This document shows, piece after piece, positions 21,681 through 28,974 of a DNA stretch of 39,759 bases. The DNA is from an uncultured bacterium (GTDB lineage Bacteria; Verrucomicrobiota; Kiritimatiellia; RFP12; UBA1067). The stretch lies in contig URIT01000013.1 in NCBI GenBank assembly GCA_900547945.1, positions 1 to 39,759 of the forward strand, written 5' to 3'. The notes beneath the pieces were generated by a model. That model made no database searches. It had not been told where the DNA came from and worked only from the letters and a program-made list of their open reading frames with translations. The stretch's first letter is position 1; each line of letters starts with the position of its first letter. The translations under genes and the position numbers were made by a program.

Positions 21681-22226
21681 TCATTGGTCGCCCCCCATGA
21701 AGTCGAACAGGTCGGGCTGCAAGTCCTTCCGCTCGGCGTCCTCCCGCTCCCTGCGCACCGCTCCCCCATGGCCGTCGTCCCACGAGTGCATGCGTCCGTG
21801 GATGAAGGGCGCGAACCTGCGGATCAGCCGCTGGAACTTCGCCCATGCCGTCGCCCTGTAGCTATCCCTCGTCACGTCCATGCGCCCTATGGTCTCCATC
21901 ACCCTGTCGAGGTATGCGCCGAACGTGGCGCACGTCCCTCCGTTGCACACATGGAGCATGAGCAGGGCGTCTATCGTGTCGAGCATGCACCATCTGCGGT
22001 ACAGCTCGGCGGTACGCTCCTCCACCTCCGGCGGAAGGGTGGTGACCTGTCCCCTCGGCGTCCGGTCGAAGGCGATCTTCTCGCGCTGCACGATGCGCTC
22101 ACCAGCGGCGTCGTAGGAGACAGTTCCGCCATGCCCCGCCGGCTCTATGTGGTCGCAGGCGAGGCAAGCGGCCCTTGCCTTCTCCATCAGCGCCCTGTGC
22201 GGGCATTTTTCGGGTGTACAGTTCAT
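21681..22226 (-). CDS. cysteine-motif helical protein, possible late regulator
   Basis: 181 aa. The N-terminus has CTPEKCPHRA and CLACDHIEP, a possible zinc site of four cysteines with nearby histidines. The rest is helical (VEERTAELYRRWCMLDTIDA) and ends in an acidic DLQPDLFDFM tail. Its place at the end of the replication module before packaging genes is typical of late-gene transcription activators, but no RinA/ArpU signature is evident, so the function stays open. The start follows a TTGAC element carrying the rusA stop. Confidence 0.6.
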   Translation of the reverse strand: MNCTPEKCPHRALMEKARAACLACDHIEPAGHGGTVSYDAAGERIVQREKIAFDRTPRGQVTTLPPEVEERTAELYRRWCMLDTIDALLMLHVCNGGTCATFGAYLDRVMETIGRMDVTRDSYRATAWAKFQRLIRRFAPFIHGRMHSWDDGHGGAVRREREDAERKDLQPDLFDFMGGDQ

Positions 22227-22229
22227 CGT

Positions 22230-22247
22230 GTTTAGACCGTCCGTCAA
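22230..22247 (-). repeat. stop-codon hairpin element, copy 5
   Basis: TTGACGGACGGTCTAAAC on the minus strand. Its TGA ends the RusA-like gene; the next ATG is only 4 bases on. Confidence 0.55.
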
Positions 22248-22711
22248 AACGCCATCGGACGGATCTCGATGTCGATCCCCGGCTTCTGCCCCCACCACTT
22301 CGAGGTGGACTTCTCCGTCACGAGCGAGTCGTCCGTCCAGAAGTTGAGGCGGGTCAGCACGTCCAGCAGGTTCTTCTCCAGGTTGTCGAGGTCTGGCCGC
22401 ACCTGGTGCGGGATGGGGACGGCGGCCCTCACGATCCGCTTGAGCTCGCTCTTGCGGTAGGGGAACGTCCAGCGCACCTTCAGGGACACCGGCTCCGAGA
22501 AGGGAACGTCCGGGACGTGCATCGAGAGGAGAGCGGCGAGGAAGTTCTCGCTCTGCCGGACCTTCTTCTTCGTGTAGAACCGGATGCGCCCTCCGCAGAC
22601 GAACGCTCCCTTCTGCTGGGCCGTGGCCGTCGGTGGTATGCAGTCGATCCGTATCGTCACGGCCTCGCACGCGCACGTGCGCGTAATAGTATTATTATAA
22701 TTATTATACAT
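22244..22711 (-). CDS. RusA-like Holliday-junction resolvase
   Basis: 155 aa. The RusA signature is clear: RPDLDNLEKNLLDVL at residues 105-119 (Asp107, Asp109, Lys113) and FWTDDSLV at about 124-131. RusA dimers cut four-way junctions made during recombination or before packaging. The ATG at 22711 overlaps the primase stop (ATGTATAA) and follows AAGGAG, so the low-complexity MYNNYNN start is probably real, although the conserved domain begins near residue 18. Confidence 0.85.
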   Translation of the reverse strand: MYNNYNNTITRTCACEAVTIRIDCIPPTATAQQKGAFVCGGRIRFYTKKKVRQSENFLAALLSMHVPDVPFSEPVSLKVRWTFPYRKSELKRIVRAAVPIPHQVRPDLDNLEKNLLDVLTRLNFWTDDSLVTEKSTSKWWGQKPGIDIEIRPMAF

Positions 22712-23711
22712 GAGTATGGTGTCTCCTTGTAGGTCTCTTGACTTCTGATGACTGAGTATGGGGGATGGTGGGGGGCTTGGGGGCGGAAGGGGGAAAGAGC
22801 ACGGTACCGCTGCCCTGCGCCCTGCGCCACGGCTGGAGATCCGCCACCATCCAGAAGGTCTCGGCGGTCAGCCCGGCGTAGTACCACTCGCGCAGGTCCT
22901 TCTTCGGCGGGGTCACGATCCTGTACGTCCGCCCCATCCTCCGCGCCAGCGCCTGCGCACCCTCCGCGCCAGGCTTCCACGGCGTCCCGTCCGGACGGAA
23001 CTTGTACTCGTCGTTGTCGCTCACGATCGTGACGCGCGAGACGAGGAGCCGGGCGCACAGCTCCTTCAGCGCGTCCGCCCCCGTGGCGCATGCCGACCTC
23101 CCCACGCAGGGCAGGCCGAGCGCATAGCCCGCTATGCAGTCCGTCGCGCCCTCGACCACCACCAGCTCGCGCCCCTTCATCCCGTTGTACTCCGCCTCCC
23201 TCGGCATCAGCTCCGGGTCGTAGAAAAGGCCGTCCCGCGATCCGCCCACGGACCACTTGCCGCTGCCGCCGTACTCCCGCAGCCTTATCCCGACGCACTT
23301 TCCCCCTCCGTCCAGCATCGGGAACGCCCACGCGCCGTGGAACGCGCTCCGTCCGACGAGAAGGCGGTCGACGTCGGCCGCGCACATGTTCAGGTCGTTC
23401 GCGACCTCGATCAGCGAGTCGAAGATGTCCTTCCCGCCTCCCGGGCTCTCGAACTCGGCGCGGAACCCCGCCATGGTAAGCTCGGCGTTGAACATCCTCG
23501 GGCGGACGGGCGGCTTCGGCCCGCGCCTCACCTCCACGCGCTTCGGACGCTCCTTCAGGAAGTGGAACCACCCGCCGGACGGGCAGGGGTTCGCGCTCTC
23601 GACCCTCATGCAGTGGCACACCACGCCGTCTGCCGAAACACCGCACCAGTCCCCCCTATGACAGCAGGGGCAAGGGTGCGCCCTGCTGACCCTGACCCAC
23701 CCGCTACTCAT
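22704..23711 (-). CDS. DNA primase: zinc ribbon plus Toprim
   Basis: 335 aa. Residues 12-36 form a zinc ribbon (CPCCHRGDWCGV, then VVCHCM). A linker domain precedes Toprim, with VVVEGATDCIAG (Glu187) and VTIVSDND (Asp232, Asp234). No helicase domain follows, so this is a primase-only form; the SF2 helicase gene upstream may partner it. The C-terminus is proline-rich. The ATG at 23711 overlaps the preceding stop (TGATG) and was preferred over an ATG 39 bases upstream. Confidence 0.82.
   Translation of the reverse strand: MSSGWVRVSRAHPCPCCHRGDWCGVSADGVVCHCMRVESANPCPSGGWFHFLKERPKRVEVRRGPKPPVRPRMFNAELTMAGFRAEFESPGGGKDIFDSLIEVANDLNMCAADVDRLLVGRSAFHGAWAFPMLDGGGKCVGIRLREYGGSGKWSVGGSRDGLFYDPELMPREAEYNGMKGRELVVVEGATDCIAGYALGLPCVGRSACATGADALKELCARLLVSRVTIVSDNDEYKFRPDGTPWKPGAEGAQALARRMGRTYRIVTPPKKDLREWYYAGLTAETFWMVADLQPWRRAQGSGTVLFPPSAPKPPTIPHTQSSEVKRPTRRHHTHV
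22760..22793 (+). other. G-rich run, quadruplex-forming potential
   Basis: Four runs of 5-6 G with loops of 3-5 bases on the plus strand, inside the 3' end of the primase gene, where they encode its proline-rich tail on the other strand. As at 4683-4714, an AT-rich stretch with mirrored repeats lies nearby (22686-22710). Confidence 0.5.
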
Positions 23712-23890
23712 CACAAACCCCCAGCGCACGTTCCGCGCTCCAGCCTCCATCGTGCCACCCTAAAGAAGTGTTTGCAATCCTTGTCTTGGCCGGAACATGG
23801 CTTGCCACATACTTCCTTGTCATAGACGTAGCAACAGCAACCATCTTTCCCACGTGCCACGCACTCACCAATTAGCCGCTTCTCTGTCAT
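23711..23890 (-). CDS. small cysteine-rich protein
   Basis: 59 aa with eight cysteines (GECVARGKDGCCCYVYDK, VCGKPCSGQDKDC), suggesting one or two metal-binding knuckles. Starts by ATGA overlap with the upstream gene and ends by TGATG overlap with the primase, so it is translationally linked on both sides. Family not recognised. A zinc or Fe-S accessory protein of replication is possible from context. Confidence 0.65.
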   Translation of the reverse strand: MTEKRLIGECVARGKDGCCCYVYDKEVCGKPCSGQDKDCKHFFRVARWRLERGTCAGGL

Positions 23891-24291
23891 TTCGCACCGC
23901 CTTTCTGAATTGCAGCAATGTCTTCCTGTCGCCAGTCCTCGCGGTTGAGAAAGTTAGTCAGCGTGTCACTCGCGTAGCACGCCTCGCCCGGAATCATCAC
24001 GTGTGCGTTCCAGTAGTCCAGAAATTTCTGACAGTCGGCTTCGGACAGTCCGTAAAGCCGCCGCCGGAACTTCCTCCACATTCTCGCGTCGCAGTCCCGG
24101 ATTTTCTGCCAATACGCAATCTGTACTTCGTCCAGATGGTTCAGTCGTTCGTCTGCGTTCTTGAAGCGCACAAGCTCAGGAAACAGCGGAACTTCCTCGC
24201 GCTCCTTCTGGATCGCTCTTTCGGCATTCTTCACACGGCGCACCGTTCGCGCAATTTTCGTCGGGCGGATTCTGAAACGCTTAAATCTCAT
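23887..24291 (-). CDS. basic/helical replication-module protein
   Basis: 134 aa, N-terminus very basic (RFKRFRIRPTKIARTVRRVK), the rest helical with aromatic residues (MWRKFRRRLYGLSEADCQKF). Family not recognised. A nucleic-acid-binding role is suggested by the charge. The ATG at 24291 follows GGGAGG and overlaps the stop of the small membrane protein (ATGA). Confidence 0.6.
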   Translation of the reverse strand: MRFKRFRIRPTKIARTVRRVKNAERAIQKEREEVPLFPELVRFKNADERLNHLDEVQIAYWQKIRDCDARMWRKFRRRLYGLSEADCQKFLDYWNAHVMIPGEACYASDTLTNFLNREDWRQEDIAAIQKGGAK

Positions 24292-24443
24292 GCCCGGCCT
24301 CCCGTGTAAGTCACGCAAGCCGTAAGCGTAGCCGCCGCCAGCCAGTAGACCATCATGCGCAGGTTGCCGCGCACCGCATACGGCACTGACGCGCACACGT
24401 CGAGCGCGATCAGCAGCGTGGGGAATATGTATTCGGTTCTCAT
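24288..24443 (-). CDS. small two-helix membrane protein
   Basis: 51 aa. Two hydrophobic segments (IFPTLLIALDVCASVPYAV and MVYWLAAATLTACVTY) separated by a short basic turn. The start follows GGAGGAGGG; the stop overlaps the next ATG. Function unknown; small phage membrane proteins in early modules often interfere with host processes. Confidence 0.6.
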   Translation of the reverse strand: MRTEYIFPTLLIALDVCASVPYAVRGNLRMMVYWLAAATLTACVTYTGGRA

Positions 24444-24446
24444 CTG

Positions 24447-25247
24447 TCAGCCCTCCTCGCCAAAGCTGAACTCCGCCTGCACGAGCTGGCGGACGTCTAT
24501 CTCCTTCGGCGCTTCCTTGATTTTGTCCCTCGGCCGATCCTTCGCCGCGTCAATCCCGAACGGCCTCCGCATCGGCATCCCGTGCAGGAAATAGCCGGGC
24601 GTGTACCACGGCCCCTCGTACACCTTCACGCTGAGCGAATCCATGCGGCGGACGACCGCCGGATATCCCAGAAGCGAAAGCTGCGTGTACGCGATGCAGC
24701 ACGCCGTGGCGTCGAGGTCTTCGGCCAATATCAGCATGTCGCCCTGTCGCCCGCCCGCTTCCACGAACGCCTCCGCGCCCTCTATGAGCAACGCGCCGGC
24801 GCCGCAGGCGCAGTCGTTCATCTTCACGATCCTGCCGGGCTCCGGACGCTCCGCGAACGTCACCTTCGCCATCAGCGCGGAAACGCTGTCGGGCGTGAAG
24901 AACTGGCCGAACGACTTGACCGTCGCGTTCAGGTCTTCGTACACGTGGCCGAGGAAGTCGCTCCGCTTCAGCTCCAGCGCTTCGACGAGATGGGCGAACA
25001 TGGCGCCGACCTTCTTCATCCCGTCCGGCCCGTACCTCCCGGCAAGCGAGGCGTACATGCTCTCGATCTCGTCCCGCTCGGCCTTGTCGATCGTCACCGT
25101 CCCCCGCAGCGACAGGGAGAAGATGCGGCACACGTCGCGGAATATGTCGCTCGGCGAATGGGCGTTCGATACCGTCGGCAGGAGCTTCTTGAACGCGTTG
25201 TAGCGTCCCTGCCACGTCTCCGGCGATGGATCCGTCTGCTTCTTCAC
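24447..25247 (-). CDS. HsdM-like N6-adenine methylase fold, catalytic motif absent
   Basis: 266 aa. The fold is that of type I methylase subunits: helical N-terminus, GQFFTPDSVSALMAKV at 114-129, the SAM-binding loop DCACGAGALL at 145-154 and the acidic EDLDA at 176-180. The NPPF/NPPY catalytic motif expected soon after is missing, its place taken by RRMDSLSVKV. Similar phage proteins lacking NPPY are known. It may bind SAM and DNA without methylating, or use a divergent site. ATGA overlap with the 109-aa gene. Confidence 0.75.
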   Translation of the reverse strand: MKKQTDPSPETWQGRYNAFKKLLPTVSNAHSPSDIFRDVCRIFSLSLRGTVTIDKAERDEIESMYASLAGRYGPDGMKKVGAMFAHLVEALELKRSDFLGHVYEDLNATVKSFGQFFTPDSVSALMAKVTFAERPEPGRIVKMNDCACGAGALLIEGAEAFVEAGGRQGDMLILAEDLDATACCIAYTQLSLLGYPAVVRRMDSLSVKVYEGPWYTPGYFLHGMPMRRPFGIDAAKDRPRDKIKEAPKEIDVRQLVQAEFSFGEEG

Positions 25248-25573
25248 TTCTCCGCCCTCCCGAAAAACAGCTCCGCCTGCCGCATGAGCGCCGCAGACAC
25301 CTTCGGCCTTGTCGGCATCCCCGACTGTATCTTTGACGCAGTAGGGCGCCGTGGGCGCGTCTGCATCTTCGGCACATCCTTCAGCGGAAGGGTCAGGCTA
25401 ATCGTCGCGCCCGTCCCCGGTTTCCACCCCCTCGCGTACCACGCCTCCGCCACGTCGTCGAGAGGGAAGTCGCACCCCTCGCCGTTCGTGGACTTGTCGC
25501 CCCAGTACTTCCCGAACGCGTGGCGGCACACGGCCATGACCTCCGCCGGGCATGCTTCGCACTTCCGCTTCAT
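25244..25573 (-). CDS. small cysteine-motif protein carrying an in-frame ACTG repeat
   Basis: 109 aa. The N-terminus has four spaced cysteines (CEACPAEVMAVC and later EGCDF), possibly Fe-S or zinc. The central part includes DVAEAWYARGWKPGTG. Residues around 76-90 (RPTASKIQSGMPTRP) are encoded by copy 6 of the 19-bp repeat and its flank. The same peptide occurs twice in the 322-aa protein. The ATG at 25573 directly follows the helicase stop (TAAATG). Confidence 0.65.
   Translation of the reverse strand: MKRKCEACPAEVMAVCRHAFGKYWGDKSTNGEGCDFPLDDVAEAWYARGWKPGTGATISLTLPLKDVPKMQTRPRRPTASKIQSGMPTRPKVSAALMRQAELFFGRAEK
25324..25342 (-). repeat. 19-bp ACTG near-palindrome, copy 6 (in gene)
   Basis: Minus-strand ACTGCGTCAAAGATACAGT, read in frame as TASKIQ within the 109-aa protein. 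Confidence 0.8.
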
Positions 25574-27214
25574 TTACCAGCCCTGCCTTTCGCGCATCCG
25601 CCCGATCATCCTCCCCGCCATGTCGTGACGGAGCGGCATGTGGAACCCGCTCCGCTTCAGGAGCGCGGCCTGCTTCAGCGACGCCATGCCGGACGTCACG
25701 CGCCGGAAGTATTCGTCGAGGAGCTGCTTGCCCTGCCCGTAGGGTATCTTCTCGGGATCGACCCCGATGCGCTCCAGCAATACCTGCGACTGCTTCGGGC
25801 TGAAGCGCCGGTTCCTGTCCCATCCGCGCTCCTGCACGGGCGTCAGGTCCCACTGGTCGAACGGGTCGATCTTCGTGACGAGGAAGTTCGCCCGCGCCTT
25901 GAGCCGCGCCCTCGTCGCCGCCTCGCGCTTCTTGCGCTCCGCGATCTCGTCCTTGACCTTCTCCAGCTCCGCGGCCATGTCCACGGGCTTGCCGTTCTCC
26001 TTCACGCGCCGCGACACCTCGGCCACCACCTCGTCGTCGATGTTCCCCCCGAGGATGTCGGCCGAGCAGCACAGCTTGTGCCGTCCCGCGTTCCCCGCGA
26101 AGTCCACGATGAGGCACGACGGCTTGCGGCTCTCGCGTATCATGCGACACCGCTCCGAGGCCGTCGGCACGTCGCCCAGCTTCCCCGCGATGTCCTCGGC
26201 CGGCCTCGTGCCGCGCCCAGCCATCTGCGCGTAGAGCGCGCGGCTCTTGGTCGGCCTCGCCATCACGACCACCTCCACGCCCGCGTCGTCGAACCCCTCG
26301 GTCAGCACGCCCACGTTCACCACGTACTGCAAGCGCCACGCCTTGAAGTCTGCCAGCATCCTGCGCCGCTCCTCCTTGTCTGTCTTTCCGCACAGCCACG
26401 CCGCGCGGTCTGGCCTGTAGCGGTTGAGGATTTCGGCCAGCCGCTCGGCCTGGTCCACCGTGGCCGCAAACACGATGGCGCGCCTGTCGCCGCATATCTC
26501 CACCGTCGGGACTGCCACGCCCTGAAGGTTGCGTTCGTCCTCCATCACCTCCGCGAGGTCGCCCTGGTTGAGGTCTCCAGCAGTGGTGCGGATGTTCGAG
26601 AAGTCCAGCGATCCGACTGTCACCATCTGCTGTTCGATGGGGACGAGCCACCCGTTCTTGATCGCGTCGAGGACGCCGTACTCGTAGGCCACGGACTCGA
26701 ACACCTGGCCCAGCGCGGCTTCGTCCGCCCGGTCCGGCGTGGCCGTCACGCCCAGCACCTTGCAGTTCGGGTTCTGGCGGTACCAGTCTATGCACCTGCG
26801 GTATGTCCCGGCTGTGGCGTGGTGCGCCTCGTCGATCACGACGAGCCCGAAGTCCTGCGGGTCGAACTTGCTCATGCGGCCCGCGCCGTCGCCTCCCGCG
26901 CAGTGCGTCTGCACAGTGGACACCACCACGGGCGGCATCTGCCCGAAGTACGACTGGACGTGGTACTCGCCCATTTCGATCTGCGCCTCCAGCCCGGTGA
27001 CGCGCCGTATCTTGTCGGCGGCCTGCGTGATCAGCTCCTCGCGGTGCGCCAGCACCATCGCGCGGCATCCGCGCTCGTGCATCCGACGGATGATCTCGGC
27101 GAACAGCACCGTCTTGCCAAGCCCCGTCGGCAGCACGGCAAGCGCGGAAGTATGCTCTTCCCATTCGCGGAAAACGCCCTCGGCGGCGGCCTCCTGATAG
27201 TCGCGAAGCCTCAT
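25574..27214 (-). CDS. SF2 DEAD/DEAH-box helicase
   Basis: 546 aa. Motif I LPTGLGKT at 28-35, motif II DEAH at 128-131, motif III GVTATPDR at about 154-161, and the second RecA domain with VGVLTEGFDD and motif VI QMAGRGTRP. The C-terminal ~130 residues are basic and helical. It resembles the RecG/UvrB/type III-type phage helicases that unwind or remodel DNA in replication. The ATG at 27214 overlaps the upstream stop (ATGA), preferred to an in-frame ATG at 27277. Confidence 0.88.
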   Translation of the reverse strand: MRLRDYQEAAAEGVFREWEEHTSALAVLPTGLGKTVLFAEIIRRMHERGCRAMVLAHREELITQAADKIRRVTGLEAQIEMGEYHVQSYFGQMPPVVVSTVQTHCAGGDGAGRMSKFDPQDFGLVVIDEAHHATAGTYRRCIDWYRQNPNCKVLGVTATPDRADEAALGQVFESVAYEYGVLDAIKNGWLVPIEQQMVTVGSLDFSNIRTTAGDLNQGDLAEVMEDERNLQGVAVPTVEICGDRRAIVFAATVDQAERLAEILNRYRPDRAAWLCGKTDKEERRRMLADFKAWRLQYVVNVGVLTEGFDDAGVEVVVMARPTKSRALYAQMAGRGTRPAEDIAGKLGDVPTASERCRMIRESRKPSCLIVDFAGNAGRHKLCCSADILGGNIDDEVVAEVSRRVKENGKPVDMAAELEKVKDEIAERKKREAATRARLKARANFLVTKIDPFDQWDLTPVQERGWDRNRRFSPKQSQVLLERIGVDPEKIPYGQGKQLLDEYFRRVTSGMASLKQAALLKRSGFHMPLRHDMAGRMIGRMRERQGW

Positions 27215-27618
27215 TCCGCCGCCTCCTTCTGCAGGAAGTATTCGCACGGCACCTGCCTGACGTCGATCAGCCAGCATCCGTGCGCGTCATCGATGTAATT
27301 TTGGCAGTTCCGGCACTTCTCCTGCGCCGGCGTCTCGATCGTGAACACCTTGCCGACAGACTGTTTGTAATACGCGACCTTGCTTTCGGGATGCGCCGAG
27401 CGGATCGTGCAGAAGGGAATGCGCAGGTTTCCGAGGAAGATCAGCTGGATGTACTCGCCGCTCCGCAGCGGATAACGCCCGCCGTCGTAGGCGGTGTCGT
27501 AGTCCAGCAGCTCCTTCGGCGTGTACGCGTCGATCTTCAGCGGGCGAACCGCCAGCAATTCCGCCGAGGTCTGCCCGTGCAGCTTCGGGTATTCGTGGCT
27601 GAATCGAATCGTGTTCAT
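27211..27618 (-). CDS. conserved-type phage protein with C-terminal cysteine cluster
   Basis: 135 aa. A mostly beta N-terminus (RFSHEYPKLHGQTSAELL, YIQLIFLGNLRIPFCTIRSA) is followed by CRNCQNYIDDAHGCWLI and PCEYF, four cysteines likely binding zinc. The first part resembles small phage proteins of unknown function that lie in replication modules. Overlaps both neighbours by ATGA. Confidence 0.6.
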   Translation of the reverse strand: MNTIRFSHEYPKLHGQTSAELLAVRPLKIDAYTPKELLDYDTAYDGGRYPLRSGEYIQLIFLGNLRIPFCTIRSAHPESKVAYYKQSVGKVFTIETPAQEKCRNCQNYIDDAHGCWLIDVRQVPCEYFLQKEAAE

Positions 27619-27920
27619 TCCTCGCCTCCCGCCTTTCGTATTGCCTTTCTCGCCATGTCCATTGCGATAGACATTCCGCTTTCCTTGGTGAACGGCGCTT
27701 CCCTTTCGGAGCACGACAGCATGGCGGCGAGTGCTTCGTAGAGTTCAGGAGCCGCCGCGATGAGACGCGCGTTTCTCTTGCCGATATTACGGTCGTTCAT
27801 GCTAGTGGAGCTTTTCATGCAGACAAATTCTCCGGCATTGTCATCAACCCAAAAGCTATAGACCCCGACATACATTTTCCACGGCGCGGGGCTGGTCCCC
27901 AGTTCCTCAATCGTTTTCAT
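27615..27920 (-). CDS. small phage protein with LIAAAPELYEAL motif
   Basis: 101 aa. The RNARLIAAAPELYEALAAML segment is a motif often seen in small phage proteins of unknown function. The N-terminus is beta (YVGVYSFWVDDNAGEFVCMK). It starts 14 bases after the 322-aa gene and overlaps the next gene by ATGA. Confidence 0.6.
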   Translation of the reverse strand: MKTIEELGTSPAPWKMYVGVYSFWVDDNAGEFVCMKSSTSMNDRNIGKRNARLIAAAPELYEALAAMLSCSEREAPFTKESGMSIAMDMARKAIRKAGGEE

Positions 27921-27934
27921 TGCGCATCCTCCAT

Positions 27935-28903
27935 TCAGCAATCGACCTTGAACTCCTTCGGGTTGCGCTTGTACTCCTCCTCGGTCTGCCACCCGCGCTC
28001 GTGGCATGCCTTGCACCCCGTGCCCTGGCACATACGGCACACGCAGTGCGGCTCGGCGGCGTTCACGAAGTTGTACGCGTTGTTGAGGTTGACCAGCGCG
28101 TCCTGGCGCACCGCCGCGAACGCGGGGTCTTTGTCCTCGAACCCCTTGCGCAGGGCGACGCGCGCCTTGCTGATGCACGAGAGGATGTCCGCAAGCGGGC
28201 TCGGCTCGAACGCCTCCTGCATCTCGACCGGAATCTCCGTTCCGTACCTGTCCACTGGCATCACTGGGTGCTGCCTCGTCGGTCTCGTCGGCATCTTCAA
28301 CTGCGTCTTTGATACAGTAGGACTGACAGGCGCGGAAGTGGTCTCGGCCACTTTCGGAGCCGGACGGACGGGGTACGCCCTGCCGTTCGCGCCCACGAGG
28401 TGCGTGGGTCTCGTCGGCATCTTCGACTGTATCTTTGACGCAGTAGGACGGACGGGCGCCTTGGGCATTTCTGCCAGCTTCCTCTGCACGAACCTCTCGC
28501 CAGTCGCCCTTGAGACCCCGCACCGCTCCGCGAGGTTCCCGCCCGTGGGCGTCCCTCCGAAGATCGCCTCGCGCCGCTCCCACACCATCGAGAGGAAGTG
28601 CTGCACGTCGGCCATCGTCGGCCTCTTGCCCTGCTTGTTGTTCGCCGTCCCGCCGAACACCACGGCGTCGTCCTCCGTGCCCTTGCGGACATCCGCGGAT
28701 ATCGCCGTCTTGCCGTTCGACTTCGCGGCCAGCACGCGGTGGAAGCCGTCGGCCAGCCAGTACGTCTCGCCGTCCGTGAACACCGTCACGTCCGGGAACT
28801 GCGCGCCGTCGTCCATCGCCTCGGCGTATGTCCTTATCGTGTCCGCATCCGTCCCCGCCCGCGTCTGCAAGGTCAGGTCGAGATCAGCTATCTTGATTTT
28901 CAT
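27935..28903 (-). CDS. ParB-like protein with two in-frame repeats and Cys cluster
   Basis: 322 aa. ParB/Srx N-terminus (YWLADGFHRVLAAKSNGKTA), then GKRPTMADVQHFLSMVWERR and a helix-turn-helix-like AERCGVSRATGERFVQRKL. The middle holds two peptides, RPTASKIQSKMPTRPT and SPTVSKTQLKMPTRPT, made by ACTG repeats 8 and 7, apparently inserted in a linker. The C-terminus has a DnaJ-like zinc motif CVCRMCQGTGCKACHERGW. Role probably DNA binding in plasmid-like partition, transcription or replication control. A CGACGAAAGG box precedes the start. Confidence 0.7.
   Translation of the reverse strand: MKIKIADLDLTLQTRAGTDADTIRTYAEAMDDGAQFPDVTVFTDGETYWLADGFHRVLAAKSNGKTAISADVRKGTEDDAVVFGGTANNKQGKRPTMADVQHFLSMVWERREAIFGGTPTGGNLAERCGVSRATGERFVQRKLAEMPKAPVRPTASKIQSKMPTRPTHLVGANGRAYPVRPAPKVAETTSAPVSPTVSKTQLKMPTRPTRQHPVMPVDRYGTEIPVEMQEAFEPSPLADILSCISKARVALRKGFEDKDPAFAAVRQDALVNLNNAYNFVNAAEPHCVCRMCQGTGCKACHERGWQTEEEYKRNPKEFKVDC
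28300..28318 (-). repeat. 19-bp ACTG near-palindrome, copy 7 (in gene)
   Basis: Plus strand ACTGCGTCTTTGATACAGT, with the central triplet TTT instead of AAA. Read on the minus strand as TVSKTQ. Confidence 0.75.
28426..28444 (-). repeat. 19-bp ACTG near-palindrome, copy 8 (in gene)
   Basis: Minus-strand ACTGCGTCAAAGATACAGT, read as TASKIQ. It shares about 20 extra downstream bases (encoding KMPTRP) with copies 6 and 7. Confidence 0.8.
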
Positions 28904-28929
28904 GTGTCTCTGCCTTTCGTCGTGAAGTT

Positions 28930-28966
28930 GCCCAGCCCCCGGCGCATGGCCAGCCGGAGACTGGGC
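28930..28966 (-). other. intercistronic hairpin
   Basis: GCCCAG/CTGGGC with an inner CCGGC/GCCGG stem, between the 281-aa gene and the 322-aa ParB-like gene, followed by the CGAAAGG box. May tune message stability or partial termination. Confidence 0.45.
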
Positions 28967-28974
28967 GGTTGGAA

